64,000 nt of DNA from NCBI GenBank assembly GCA_943788695.1, contig CALSRG010000001.1, positions 868,001-932,000 of the forward strand, in the 5' to 3' direction. A program made the position numbers and the translations under genes. This DNA is from an uncultured Flavobacteriaceae bacterium. Its GTDB lineage: Bacteria > Bacteroidota > Bacteroidia > Flavobacteriales > Flavobacteriaceae. A model generated the notes under the pieces. The model was not told the origin of the DNA. It searched no databases and saw nothing but the letters and a program-made list of their open reading frames with translations. Of the stretch, positions 44,975-53,993 are shown piece after piece; the stretch's first letter is position 1, and each line of letters starts with the position of its first letter.

Positions 44975-45757
44975 TTACAAACTTTTTGTTCTACCACCAT
45001 CGACGGGTAAATTAATCCCAGTGATGTATGCCGCTGATGAACTGGCTAAAAAAGTAATCGCATCGGCAACCTCTTCAGGTTTACCAAAACGTTTAGCCGG
45101 AACATAATTCTGCATCAATTGAGCCATATCAATTTCAGACATATTTGCTTTAGTGGCTTTAAGGTTAATAATACTATCCAATCGCTGAGTTTGAGTGAAC
45201 CCTGGTAAAACATTATTCACAGTTATACCAAACGACGCTAACTCAGTGGCCAATGACTTGCTCCAATTGGCGACAGCATTTCTGATGGTATTACTAACGC
45301 CCAGACCTTCAATCGGTTCTTTTACGGAAGTAGAGATGATATTTATGATTCTTCCAAATTGCTCAGATTTCATAAATGGCAATACTTTTTGAACCAGTAT
45401 TTGATTGCACACCACATGCATTCGGAATGCATTTTCGAGTTCATCGGTAGCTGCTTCTATTAACGCACCACTCTTGGGTCCGCCTGTATTATTGATGAGG
45501 ATATGATATCCGCCATGAGTTTTAATATGCTTAGTAATTTCTTCACCAACCGCGTTAGGATTGGAGAAATCTGCTACCAAATAGTCATGATCACCATTAT
45601 TAGGAAGATCCTTTAAAACGATTTTTAATTTATCTTCATTTCTTGCAAAGAGGGTGATTTGAGCTCCCTCTTTGGCCAATGCTATTGCTGTTGCCTTCCC
45701 AATGCCTTGCGAGCTTCCACAAACTAAGGCCCTTTTATTGTTTAGTCCAAATTCCAT
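44975..45757 (-). CDS. SDR-fold protein of the kynurenine operon, lacking YxxxK
   Basis: The 260-residue Rossmann-fold protein has the nucleotide loop CGSSQGIGKATA (Gly-x3-Gly-Ile-Gly, residue 13 on), LINNTGGPKSG and a C-terminal ITGINLPVDGG typical of classical short-chain dehydrogenases. The catalytic Tyr and Lys are absent: where YxxxK should stand, between IISTSVKEPIEG and the SKSLATEL helix, the sequence reads SNTIR. It is adjacent to the aldehyde dehydrogenase (0-base gap) in the kynurenine operon. It may be a reductase with another mechanism, an isomerase or a non-enzymatic subunit. A 2-aminomuconate or oxalocrotonate reductase is one option. Confidence 0.85.
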   Translation of the reverse strand: MEFGLNNKRALVCGSSQGIGKATAIALAKEGAQITLFARNEDKLKIVLKDLPNNGDHDYLVADFSNPNAVGEEITKHIKTHGGYHILINNTGGPKSGALIEAATDELENAFRMHVVCNQILVQKVLPFMKSEQFGRIINIISTSVKEPIEGLGVSNTIRNAVANWSKSLATELASFGITVNNVLPGFTQTQRLDSIINLKATKANMSEIDMAQLMQNYVPAKRFGKPEEVADAITFLASSSAAYITGINLPVDGGRTKSL

Positions 45758-47203
45758 TTAGTCTGAATAATTTATACAAATATTTTTCGGCTCCGTAAAA
45801 AAACGCAATGCTTCGAAACCACCTTCTCGTCCGACACCAGAGTCTTTAGTGCCGCCGAACGGTGTCCGTAAATCACGTTGCATCCAAGTATTAACCCAAA
45901 CAATACCGCTTTCCAGCTTTTCCGATAGACGCATGCTCCTATTTAGGTTGTTTGTCCAAACCGATGCAGACAAACCGTAAGACACACTATTTGCCAAGTC
46001 AAGGGCTTCCTTTTCACTGTCAAAAGGCATCAAGGTGACCACGGGTCCAAAAATTTCTTCTTGATTCAATCGGCAGGCATTATTGTCTATCTCGATAACA
46101 CATGGATTTAAATAATAGCCTTCTTCAAAACCAGAAATAATTTTAATATCACCACCGCATAAAATTTTGCCGCCCTCAGATGGGGCCATGTCGATATATC
46201 TTTTAACCTTTTGTAAATGTGAATCACTGACTAAGGCGCCTATATCGGTTTGGGGATCACTCGGATGGCCAACATTCAGTGATTTGACTGCATTTACAAA
46301 GTCAGTTTTAAATTTATTGTAAATCGAACGCTCTACAAAAATTCGACTACCACATAAGCAAATTTGACCTTGATTAGAAAAAGATGATCGTAGAGTTGTA
46401 TTTAGCATTTTGTCATAATCACAATCTTCAAATATGAGATTCGGATTTTTGCCACCTAACTCCAGAGATAGTTTCTTAAATTTTGGAGCAGCTGTTGCAG
46501 CGATCTGTGCACCTGTTTGTGTACCACCAGTGAAAGAAATGGCTTTGATTTTTGGATGTGATACTATGGCTTGACCAACTGAGCTGCCTAGACCATTAAG
46601 GATATTGAGCACACCTTTCGGCAGTCCCGATTCAAGACATATTTTACCCAGCAAAAACGCTGTCATTGGTGTAATTTCACTTGGTTTTGCGATAACGCAA
46701 TTTCCTGCTGCTAAAGCTGGTGCAATTTTCCAAGTAAATAGATATAATGGTAAATTCCATGGTGATATGCAACCTACAATTCCAATCGGATGCCTTAATG
46801 TGTAATTTATGGTCTTCAATCCAATACTCTCATGACTTTCACTGGCAAACTGAGTAATGGCATGAGCAAAGAATCTAAAATTATCTGCTGCTCTAGGAAT
46901 ATCTACTTTTGCAGCCAATGATAGTGGCTTTCCGTTATCTTTGCTTTCAGCTGCTGCCAGAGAATCAAGTTGTGATTCAATCGCGTGAGCAATGTTCATC
47001 AATATTTCACTGCGTTTTGCAATTGTGAAGTTTGACCATTCTTCAAAAGCCGATTCGGCTGCTTCAACCGCCTTATTAACATCAGCCTCATTTGAATTTG
47101 CTAATGTGGCATAAAATTTACCATTGGCAGGTTCAAACACATCAATCCAACGATTATCAATTGGGTCAATAGAATGTCCGTCAATGATATTTTGTATCTG
47201 CAT
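45758..47203 (-). CDS. Aldehyde dehydrogenase, probable 2-aminomuconate 6-semialdehyde dehydrogenase
   Basis: The 481-residue NAD(P)-dependent aldehyde dehydrogenase has IVGCISPWNLPLYLFTWKIAPALAAGN, the catalytic Glu in LELGGKNPNL (about residue 250), the catalytic Cys in SNQGQICLCGSRIFVE (about residue 283) and the C-terminal WMQRDLRTPFGGTKDSGVGREGG. The start overlaps the stop of the RidA-type gene by one base. In this operon the substrate should be 2-aminomuconate semialdehyde from the ACMSD-like enzyme; the length and Asn/Trp pattern match the family that includes human ALDH8A1 and bacterial aminomuconate semialdehyde dehydrogenases. Confidence 0.93.
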   Translation of the reverse strand: MQIQNIIDGHSIDPIDNRWIDVFEPANGKFYATLANSNEADVNKAVEAAESAFEEWSNFTIAKRSEILMNIAHAIESQLDSLAAAESKDNGKPLSLAAKVDIPRAADNFRFFAHAITQFASESHESIGLKTINYTLRHPIGIVGCISPWNLPLYLFTWKIAPALAAGNCVIAKPSEITPMTAFLLGKICLESGLPKGVLNILNGLGSSVGQAIVSHPKIKAISFTGGTQTGAQIAATAAPKFKKLSLELGGKNPNLIFEDCDYDKMLNTTLRSSFSNQGQICLCGSRIFVERSIYNKFKTDFVNAVKSLNVGHPSDPQTDIGALVSDSHLQKVKRYIDMAPSEGGKILCGGDIKIISGFEEGYYLNPCVIEIDNNACRLNQEEIFGPVVTLMPFDSEKEALDLANSVSYGLSASVWTNNLNRSMRLSEKLESGIVWVNTWMQRDLRTPFGGTKDSGVGREGGFEALRFFTEPKNICINYSD

Positions 47204-47625
47204 TACACTTGTTTCTTATAAGCTGTTACTTTAATCTCAATAACGAGGTCAGGATGGGGTAATTGATGAACAGCTACCGTAGTTCTAGCAGGCCCATTTA
47301 CTTTGTCAAAGTAACTCGCATATACTTCATTATAACCGGCGAAATCATTCATATTGACTAAAAAAGTTGTGACATCAACAACATCACTCAGAGAAGCACC
47401 TTCCACAGCTAAAAAGTCATTAATATTTTCTAAAACGGCTTTAGTTTGTGCTTTGATGTCCAAATGTTTTGTCCCCATACCATCAATGATGTCAACCCCT
47501 TCAATAGTATTGTCAGAGCGTCTTGAACTCGTTCCCGATACAAACAAGAAGTCTCCAATTCTCTTAATATGCGGGTAAGCGCCTCTTGGTGTCGCTTTTC
47601 CTTTAATAATTTTTCCTAATCCCAT
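47203..47625 (-). CDS. RidA/YjgF family protein, probable 2-aminomuconate deaminase
   Basis: The 140-residue protein is of the RidA family: [56 protein letters not shown] and [27 protein letters not shown], with the conserved Arg (near residue 116) and Glu. RidA proteins hydrolyse imines and enamines; in nitrobenzoate and kynurenine operons the related deaminase turns 2-aminomuconate into 4-oxalocrotonate and ammonia. The place between kmo and the aldehyde dehydrogenase supports that role. The start is four bases after the kmo stop. Confidence 0.9.
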   Translation of the reverse strand: MGLGKIIKGKATPRGAYPHIKRIGDFLFVSGTSSRRSDNTIEGVDIIDGMGTKHLDIKAQTKAVLENINDFLAVEGASLSDVVDVTTFLVNMNDFAGYNEVYASYFDKVNGPARTTVAVHQLPHPDLVIEIKVTAYKKQV

Positions 47626-47629
47626 ATTG

Positions 47630-49003
47630 TTAAAGATAGTTAATTGCTTTTAAACCTGCTTCGTTGACTTGATGTAACAACGCTTCCAAATCTCCATTAA
47701 TGATAGGATCATTATGAGCAATACGGTCTAATAAAAATTGGTCTTGTGCTCTACCACGTAGCATCGCTTGGCGGTAACCAATATCTTCGTTAAAAGTCAC
47801 CAAAGCGTATTTTGAAAAATAGGATTCGGGAAAATCATGTTCCAACTGTAATTCAATTTTGCGCTTTTCTCTGAAGTCGGCATTGGCTACATGATCTTTC
47901 ATTTCATGAAAATTATCAATGGCTAAATCAGCAATGGCATCTGTGTCTTTTTTCCGATCTTTTTGATATTTAATAAAAACCTTTTCCCAATCATTGCCAT
48001 GCTCGTTTAAGGCTTCTTCGAGAACAACAACATCCTCAAAAGAGGCATTCATTCCTTGACCATAAAATGGGACAATGGCATGAGCGGCGTCTCCCATTAA
48101 AAGGGTATTTCCTTTGTAATGCCAATGATCGCATTTAATTGTGCCTAGCCTGGATGTGGGGTTTGAAAAGAAATCTTCTGACAAATTAGGCATAAGGTCG
48201 TAAAGGTCTTTAAATTGAGTTTTAAAGAAATCATCGACAGATTCAACGGTATTTAGCTTTTCGAAGCTATAGGTGCTGTCACTATTGCTAAGAAATAGCG
48301 TCACTGTAAAACTTCCATCTAAATTCGGTAGTGCGATGCACATGAATTCGCCTCGAGGCCAAATATGAAGTGCATTTTTATCAGTTCTAAATCCACCACT
48401 TTCAGTCGGAGGAATGTGTAATTCTTTATAGCCGTGAGAGAGAAATTCTTGACTCACATGAATTTTAAATTTATGGTGTGCTTCGTAACTTTTACGAAGT
48501 GATGACCCAGCACCATCCGTTCCTATAATCACCTCGCCTTCAGCCTTAATAGTTTTTCGAGACATAGGACTTACGAAAGTGGCTTGTTTTTTATCGATAT
48601 CAACGGCTTGGCATTGGTGTTCAAAGAAAAGAGAAATATTTTGAAGTTTCTCTGCCTCATCCAGTAACAACGCAGTTAATCCTTCTCTTGAGATGCTATT
48701 GATGTATTCTTTAGATCGCCCGCTGTATGGTGCCATTTGTTTTTGACCGTCTTTTTGATGGAGCATACGACCATTCATAGGAATGCAAAGGGATTTTGCC
48801 TGATCTTCCAATCCAACCAATTTCATCCCTTTATTGCCTCGATCAGAAAAAGCCAGATTAATAGATCGGCCGCCATCGAATTTATTTTTTCTTAAATCTG
48901 GGCGTTTCTCGTAAATATGAACTTCGTGACCTCGTTGTCCGAGTCGCAAAGCGAGAAGCGAGCCACATAGTCCTGCTCCTAAAATTATAATTGGTTTAGT
49001 CAT
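47630..49003 (-). CDS. kmo: Kynurenine 3-monooxygenase
   Basis: KMO is an FAD-dependent hydroxylase making 3-hydroxykynurenine from kynurenine with NADPH and O2. The 457-residue protein has the dinucleotide loop [20 protein letters not shown] at residue 5, the DGxG-type [32 protein letters not shown], and [24 protein letters not shown] with the second FAD motif. The length matches bacterial KMO. The C-terminal helix of the eukaryotic enzyme is not visible. It overlaps the kynU stop by eight bases and is the second gene of the operon. Confidence 0.96.
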   Translation of the reverse strand: MTKPIIILGAGLCGSLLALRLGQRGHEVHIYEKRPDLRKNKFDGGRSINLAFSDRGNKGMKLVGLEDQAKSLCIPMNGRMLHQKDGQKQMAPYSGRSKEYINSISREGLTALLLDEAEKLQNISLFFEHQCQAVDIDKKQATFVSPMSRKTIKAEGEVIIGTDGAGSSLRKSYEAHHKFKIHVSQEFLSHGYKELHIPPTESGGFRTDKNALHIWPRGEFMCIALPNLDGSFTVTLFLSNSDSTYSFEKLNTVESVDDFFKTQFKDLYDLMPNLSEDFFSNPTSRLGTIKCDHWHYKGNTLLMGDAAHAIVPFYGQGMNASFEDVVVLEEALNEHGNDWEKVFIKYQKDRKKDTDAIADLAIDNFHEMKDHVANADFREKRKIELQLEHDFPESYFSKYALVTFNEDIGYRQAMLRGRAQDQFLLDRIAHNDPIINGDLEALLHQVNEAGLKAINYL

Positions 49004-50264
49004 GAAGAATATTTTTTAATGTATCGACCATTCTATGAACATCTTCAAATGAATTATAGAGAGGTACTGGGGCTACTCGTATCACGTCAGGCTCACGCCA
49101 GTCTGAAATAACACCTGCGTTGGTGAGTTTTTGATGTAATGATTTGTCGGTACTAATCAATTGAATGCTCAATTGACAGCCCCGTTCTAATGGATTTTTT
49201 GGGGTGATTACTTTGATGCGCTCATCGTTCAATTCTGATAATAGATACTCAAGATAACTGGTCAGTTTTTTTGATTTGTCAATCAGATTATTCATTCCAG
49301 CGGCTTTAAAAACATCCAGAGATGCTCGAATGGCCGCCATTGATAGTATAGGAGGATTGCTTAGTTGCCAACCCTCGGCACCATAAAGCTGCTCAAATGG
49401 TTGTCGCATATTAAAACGTGTTGTTTTGTTATGACTCCACCAACCAGCAAATCGATTAAGATATGGATTGTTGGCATGACGCTCGTGGACAAAGCATCCG
49501 CTCAAACTGCCTGGACCTGAGTTGAGATATTTGTAAGAACACCAAATCGCAAAATCAGCCTCACTGTCGTGTAAATTTAAATCAACATTTCCGGCACCGT
49601 GAGCGCAGTCAAATCCAACTAATGCGCCAGCCTTATGAGCCATATCACTAATACGTTTTAGGTCAAAATATTGACCAGTATAGTAATTGACACCACCAAT
49701 CATAACCAAAGCTATTTCACGACCGTGTTCATGTAAAATCTCCTCTAAATCATCATAATTTAAAAGTTCTTTTCCTTTTGGTGCTGACCAGAACAAAAGT
49801 CCTTCATTCGCATCGAATCCATGATGTCTTAATTGTGATTCAACAGCATACTTGTCTGACGGAAAAACATCACCTTCAATTAAAATTTTGTAGCGTTCTT
49901 TGGTTGGTCTATAAAAAGAGACCATCATCAGGTGAAGGTTGACTGTCAAAGAATTCATGACCACCACCTCGTGATGTTTAGCACCTACAATGTTGGCCAT
50001 GGTTTCAGTCAAAAACTCATGATAATGAAGCCATGGATTTGTGCCGTGTGTATGACCTTCTACACCCAGCTTGGCCCAATCATCGAGCTCTATTTGAATA
50101 TATGACTTTGTGCTCTTGGGTTGAAGCCCTAGTGAATTGCCGCAAAAATATACGAGGGGCTTACCATCTTTATCTGATGGTAAATAAAACTGTGATCTAA
50201 ATTCACCTAATGTATCTTTAGCGTCTAATTGCTGAGCGAAATCTAAACCAGTGCGATATTTCAT
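48996..50264 (-). CDS. kynU: Kynureninase
   Basis: KynU splits kynurenine or 3-hydroxykynurenine to anthranilate or 3-hydroxyanthranilate and alanine. The 422-residue PLP fold-type I enzyme shows YFCGNSLGLQPKST near residue 39, HGTNPWLHYHEFL, GFDCAHGAGN and the Schiff-base Lys in FAIWCSYKYLNSGPG (near residue 239), then GWWSHN and the C-terminal RVAPVPLYNSFEDVHRM. It opens the kynurenine operon, with a -7 box at 50286-50293 21 bases upstream. Tryptophan dioxygenase and formamidase genes are not in this window. Confidence 0.97.
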   Translation of the reverse strand: MKYRTGLDFAQQLDAKDTLGEFRSQFYLPSDKDGKPLVYFCGNSLGLQPKSTKSYIQIELDDWAKLGVEGHTHGTNPWLHYHEFLTETMANIVGAKHHEVVVMNSLTVNLHLMMVSFYRPTKERYKILIEGDVFPSDKYAVESQLRHHGFDANEGLLFWSAPKGKELLNYDDLEEILHEHGREIALVMIGGVNYYTGQYFDLKRISDMAHKAGALVGFDCAHGAGNVDLNLHDSEADFAIWCSYKYLNSGPGSLSGCFVHERHANNPYLNRFAGWWSHNKTTRFNMRQPFEQLYGAEGWQLSNPPILSMAAIRASLDVFKAAGMNNLIDKSKKLTSYLEYLLSELNDERIKVITPKNPLERGCQLSIQLISTDKSLHQKLTNAGVISDWREPDVIRVAPVPLYNSFEDVHRMVDTLKNILHD

Positions 50265-50285
50265 GATTCAATTTATCTTGTCCTT

Positions 50286-50293
50286 CAAAGGTA
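50286..50293 (-). promoter_or_regulatory. -7 promoter box (TACCTTTG) of the kynurenine operon
   Basis: Exact TAnnTTTG match on the minus strand, 21 bases ahead of kynU. The -33 TTG is weak. No regulator gene adjoins the operon. Confidence 0.55.
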
Positions 50294-50318
50294 CAAAATA
50301 TCCTTAGCATGCTTTAAT

Positions 50319-50966
50319 CTAATGCGACTTCAATAGATCGGGAAATTTTTTCTTGAATCGATTCAAACGTGGGATGGAAACTCTTTGAATGTATGGATGA
50401 TTGGGATGTTTTTTTTCGTAATCTTGGTGGTAATCTTCACCAATAAAAAATTTCTGAAAGGGCAATACCTCTGCAGCAATATCGGCATTTAGTGTTTTAG
50501 AAAGAGCAGACTTTTTTTGAAGAATAATATTTTTCTGTTCGTCGTTTTGGTAAAAGATGATTGACCGATATTGTGATCCGTTGTCAGGGCCTTGACCATT
50601 GAGTTGTAGGGGGTTTTGAGAACCGAAATAAACATCAACTAAAGTCGAAAAATTAATCAAATCAGGATTATAAATCACTTCAACAGCCTCAGCATGTCCA
50701 GTGCGACCGGTATTACTCATCTCGTAGTTGATAGTTTTTGTTGTTCCCCCAGAATAACCGCTGATGACTTCATCGACCCCGATAAGACTTTCATAAATGG
50801 CTTCTACACACCAAAAACAACCACTAGCAAAATATGCTTTAGCTGTTCCATTTATTTCAGGAACTTCAATCGGAGGTATATCAGCCTCTTGTTTTGCACT
50901 GTTCGTTTGCGCTTGTTGTTTGCAACATGTAAATAAAATTGCAAGAGTGCAAATAAAAAGTCTCAT
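50319..50966 (-). CDS. msrA: Exported peptide-methionine (S)-S-oxide reductase
   Basis: MsrA repairs S-methionine sulfoxide in proteins. The 215-residue product has an N-terminal lipoprotein-type signal (LAILFTCC, Cys near residue 14) followed by a Gln/Ala/Ser linker, then the MsrA domain with YFASGCFWCVEAIYESL (catalytic Cys in GCFWC, near residue 52), SGYSGG, TGHAEAVEVIYNP, NGQGPDNGSQYRSIIF and KFFIGEDYHQDYEKKHPNHPY. It is likely anchored outside the cytoplasm. It lies between kynU and the coiled-coil gene and is not clearly in either operon. Confidence 0.95.
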   Translation of the reverse strand: MRLFICTLAILFTCCKQQAQTNSAKQEADIPPIEVPEINGTAKAYFASGCFWCVEAIYESLIGVDEVISGYSGGTTKTINYEMSNTGRTGHAEAVEVIYNPDLINFSTLVDVYFGSQNPLQLNGQGPDNGSQYRSIIFYQNDEQKNIILQKKSALSKTLNADIAAEVLPFQKFFIGEDYHQDYEKKHPNHPYIQRVSIPRLNRFKKKFPDLLKSH

Positions 50967-51012
50967 AAAATCTTAATAAATTTTAATGAAAAGATCAAAA
51001 ATCACCTGTCCC

Positions 51013-51792
51013 TTACAAAGATGCTAATAAGGCGGCCATTTTACTTTTCTGCTCCTCTGCCAATTCGGCGTCTACCAAAATACGACCGCTGTGCTCATCT
51101 ATGATAATACGTTTGCGTGCTGCAATTTCGTACTGAACTTGAGGAGGAATTGTGAAAAAAGAGCCTCCAGAGGCACCTCTTTCGATGGCAACAACAGCAA
51201 GACCGTTTTTTACATTTTTTCTAATTCTGTTATAGGCAGCGATTAGGCGCTCTTCAATTAATCCCTGATATTCCTCAGATTTCTTAAGTAAGGCAATTTC
51301 TTCCTTTTCTGTTTCTGACATAATCGCACCTAATTCTTTTTTCTTGTGCTTCAAGTGATTTGAACGCTCATCAATTTGTTCCTTAGTGCCTATTATCACT
51401 TCGTTTTTTTGTTCAATGGTAGCGTAAAATTCTTTGATATGTTTTTCAGCTAATTCCATTTCCAACTCTTGATATTCAATTTCTTTTGAAAGAGAATTAT
51501 ATTCCCGGTTGTTACGGACATTTTTCTGCTGCTCGGCATATTTTTTAATCAAAACTTTAGCTTCTTCGATTAGATTCTTTTTGGCTTTGATTTGATCATT
51601 GAACTCAACAATGCCTGTTTCTAACTTTTCAAGACGCGTTGTAAGTCCTTCGATCTCATCCTCTAAATCCTTTACTTCTAATGGTAATTCACCACGTACA
51701 TTGCGGATTTCGTCAACCCTTGAGTCGATCAATTGTAAGTCATAGAGCGCTCTTAGGCGTTCTTCTACCGTAATTTCTTTTGATTTAACCAT
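51013..51792 (-). CDS. Coiled-coil protein with degenerate C4 zinc ribbon (CT398/DUF164-like)
   Basis: The 259-residue protein is mostly a long antiparallel coiled coil (LRALYDLQLIDSRVDEIRN, QEKLETG-like repeats, MELAEKHIKEFYATIEQKN) followed by a C-terminal ribbon part. The ribbon is recognisable (SFFTIPPQVQYEIAARKR and DEHSGRILVD), but the four zinc Cys are missing, being replaced by GASGG and DEHSG. The family is linked to membrane or flagellar and secretion functions elsewhere, and the role here is unknown. It follows the Nif3-like gene with a two-base gap, and the pair is a conserved neighbourhood in Flavobacteriia. Confidence 0.85.
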   Translation of the reverse strand: MVKSKEITVEERLRALYDLQLIDSRVDEIRNVRGELPLEVKDLEDEIEGLTTRLEKLETGIVEFNDQIKAKKNLIEEAKVLIKKYAEQQKNVRNNREYNSLSKEIEYQELEMELAEKHIKEFYATIEQKNEVIIGTKEQIDERSNHLKHKKKELGAIMSETEKEEIALLKKSEEYQGLIEERLIAAYNRIRKNVKNGLAVVAIERGASGGSFFTIPPQVQYEIAARKRIIIDEHSGRILVDAELAEEQKSKMAALLASL

Positions 51793-51794
51793 AC

Positions 51795-52895
51795 TTAATA
51801 ATACCTAACGGGATTCGTGTTAATTGCTGTTAAAAGGACTGCAAAATTAGGCAATTTTTCTGTAAGATAATCAGCAATCAAATTTTTTGTAAACTGTTCG
51901 CTTTCAAAGTGTCCAATATCTGCCAATAAGATCTGATTTTCAGCCTGAAAAAAATCATGATATTTCAAATCTGAGGTTACGAAGGCATCCGCGCCCGATG
52001 CTTTAGCAGCTGCAATAGCAAAACTCCCTGATCCACCAAGAACAGCAACTTTGGTGATTGGTTTTTTGGTAGTTTCGCTAAATCTGATAACACCAGAACC
52101 AAATTTAACTTTTAATAATTTTAGAAAATCATCTTGATTTAATGGATAAGTAAAGCTGCCTGTCATTCCCATTCCTATGTCATTTCTTGAATTACTAAGC
52201 GGAATTAAATTATAGGCTATTTCTTCATACGGATGCGATTTCTTCATAGCCTGCAATATTATTTCCTCTATGTGAATTGGCACGATGACTTCTATTTTGA
52301 CTTCTTTCTCTAAATGTTCTTTCCCAATAACGCCATAGTTTGGGTTAGCGTTTTTGTTTGCTCTATAACTGCCAATACCTTGAGAACTAAAGCTACATCG
52401 GTCATAATTTCCTATATGTCCTGCACCTGCATCTAACATGGCTTGTTTGACTTTCTCGGCCTCGGCAGTCGGCGTAAAGGTGATTAATTTTTTTAAAACG
52501 TTTCTTTTAGGAATTAATATTTGAGTGTCGTTCAGCCCAAGCTTACGGCAAATAGCGGCATTTACACCTGTTGATGAGTTGTCTAAGGCAGTATGAAGGG
52601 AATAAATAGCAATACCTTTTTTAATAGCTTTTATTACACTACGTTCAACATAATTAGAGCCTGTCAATTTTTTTAAGCCACTGAATATAATCGGATGAAA
52701 AGTTACAATAAGGTTGCAGTTTTTTTCAATAGCCTCGTCAATAGTTTCCTCCAAAGCATCGAGTGTGACCAAAATTCCGGTTACAGCATCTTTTTTGTTA
52801 CCAACAAGCAATCCTACATTATCAAAATCTTCGGCATAATATGTAGGTGCCCATTTTTCTAGAATGGTGATGACATCTTGAATGGTTTTTGACAT
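51795..52895 (-). CDS. Nif3-like dinuclear metal centre hexameric protein
   Basis: The 366-residue protein is of the NIF3/DUF34 family: FDNVGLLVGNKKDAVTGILVTLDAL near residue 23, LIVTFHPIIFSGLKKL with a metal His (near residue 66), IYSLHTALDN with the next His, an inserted YqfO-type middle domain (GKEHLEKEVKIEVIVPIHIEEI), and FVTSDLKYHDFFQAENQILLADIGHFESEQ at the end with the final ligands. It forms a hexamer around a dinuclear metal site in structures of homologues. GTP cyclohydrolase and other activities have been proposed, none firmly. It precedes the zinc-ribbon-like gene. Confidence 0.9.
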   Translation of the reverse strand: MSKTIQDVITILEKWAPTYYAEDFDNVGLLVGNKKDAVTGILVTLDALEETIDEAIEKNCNLIVTFHPIIFSGLKKLTGSNYVERSVIKAIKKGIAIYSLHTALDNSSTGVNAAICRKLGLNDTQILIPKRNVLKKLITFTPTAEAEKVKQAMLDAGAGHIGNYDRCSFSSQGIGSYRANKNANPNYGVIGKEHLEKEVKIEVIVPIHIEEIILQAMKKSHPYEEIAYNLIPLSNSRNDIGMGMTGSFTYPLNQDDFLKLLKVKFGSGVIRFSETTKKPITKVAVLGGSGSFAIAAAKASGADAFVTSDLKYHDFFQAENQILLADIGHFESEQFTKNLIADYLTEKLPNFAVLLTAINTNPVRYY

Positions 52896-52987
52896 ATCGT
52901 TAACTTTTTATTTGACAACGAACTTAATCAAAACGTTTTAATTTACGAAACGATGGCGTTTATCTTAAATCACTTAAATTCGTACCG

Positions 52988-53992
52988 ATGAAGTGGTTAA
53001 GAATTTTATTGTTTCCTTTGACACCTGTGTACTATGCCATTGCATGCATTCGCAATGTCCTGTATGATAAGGGCTTATTACAATCTGTAAGGTATGATAT
53101 TCCTACCATTGGCATTGGAAATTTGAGCGTTGGCGGAACTGGTAAGACACCAATGGTCGAATGTTTGATTCAACTGCTTTCAGAACAATATAGAATTGCA
53201 GTGCTCAGTAGGGGGTATGGTCGCACGTCCAAAGGTTTTATATTAGCCAACATAGATTCCAAAGTCTCTCAAATCGGAGATGAGCCACTTCAAATTAAAA
53301 AGAAATTCCCAAATATTATTATTGCAGTTGACGCAAACCGTCGACGGGGTATGACACAATTAAGAAAATTACCATCTCCCCCTAACTTGATTATTTTAGA
53401 TGACGTGCTGCAGCATAGGGCTGTTTCTCCTGCTGTATTGATATTGCTTACGACCTTTAATAATCCTTATTTTAAGGATATGGTTTTACCAATTGGCGAT
53501 CTGAGGGAACCTAGGTCTGGCGCAGCTCGTGCGGACTTGATAGTGGTTACTAAGTGCCCAGAAGACATTTCTGAAAATAAAAAAAATATGTTTACAATTT
53601 CTCTTAATCCAAGAAACTATCAATCCATTTGGTTTTCTGGAATAAAATATAACGATATTGTATTCAATGATAACGATTCAATGCCATTAGGTGAATTTGT
53701 AAAATCAACATTTACTTTAATAACGGGGATAGCCAACCCCAAACCTTTGGTGAAGTTTTTAGAGTCGAGAGGTGCAGATTTCAAACATTTAAAATTCCCA
53801 GATCATCACAGTTTTAGCAATGAAGAAATAAGCCGATTTACTCAATTGGGAAAAATCCTAACTACTGAAAAAGATTTTGTCAGGCTTCAATACCATTCAG
53901 CTTTGATCCAAAGTTATTATCTGCCAATTCAAACTGATTTGAAAAACCTCGAGGAATTCAAAACTGTAATCATTGATAAGTTGAATAACTAA
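52988..53992 (+). CDS. lpxK: Tetraacyldisaccharide 4'-kinase
   Basis: LpxK phosphorylates the 4' position of the lipid A precursor at the inner membrane. The 334-residue protein begins with an amphipathic membrane-associated stretch (LFPLTPVYYAIACIRN) and the Walker A loop GNLSVGGTGKTPMVE (near residue 43). It also has LSRGYGR, GDEPLQIKKKFP, IILDDVLQHR and FPDHHSFSNEEI. The length is standard. This supports a lipid-A-bearing outer membrane. It converges on lipA, whose stop is one base away. Confidence 0.95.
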   Translation: MKWLRILLFPLTPVYYAIACIRNVLYDKGLLQSVRYDIPTIGIGNLSVGGTGKTPMVECLIQLLSEQYRIAVLSRGYGRTSKGFILANIDSKVSQIGDEPLQIKKKFPNIIIAVDANRRRGMTQLRKLPSPPNLIILDDVLQHRAVSPAVLILLTTFNNPYFKDMVLPIGDLREPRSGAARADLIVVTKCPEDISENKKNMFTISLNPRNYQSIWFSGIKYNDIVFNDNDSMPLGEFVKSTFTLITGIANPKPLVKFLESRGADFKHLKFPDHHSFSNEEISRFTQLGKILTTEKDFVRLQYHSALIQSYYLPIQTDLKNLEEFKTVIIDKLNN

Positions 53993-53993
53993 G

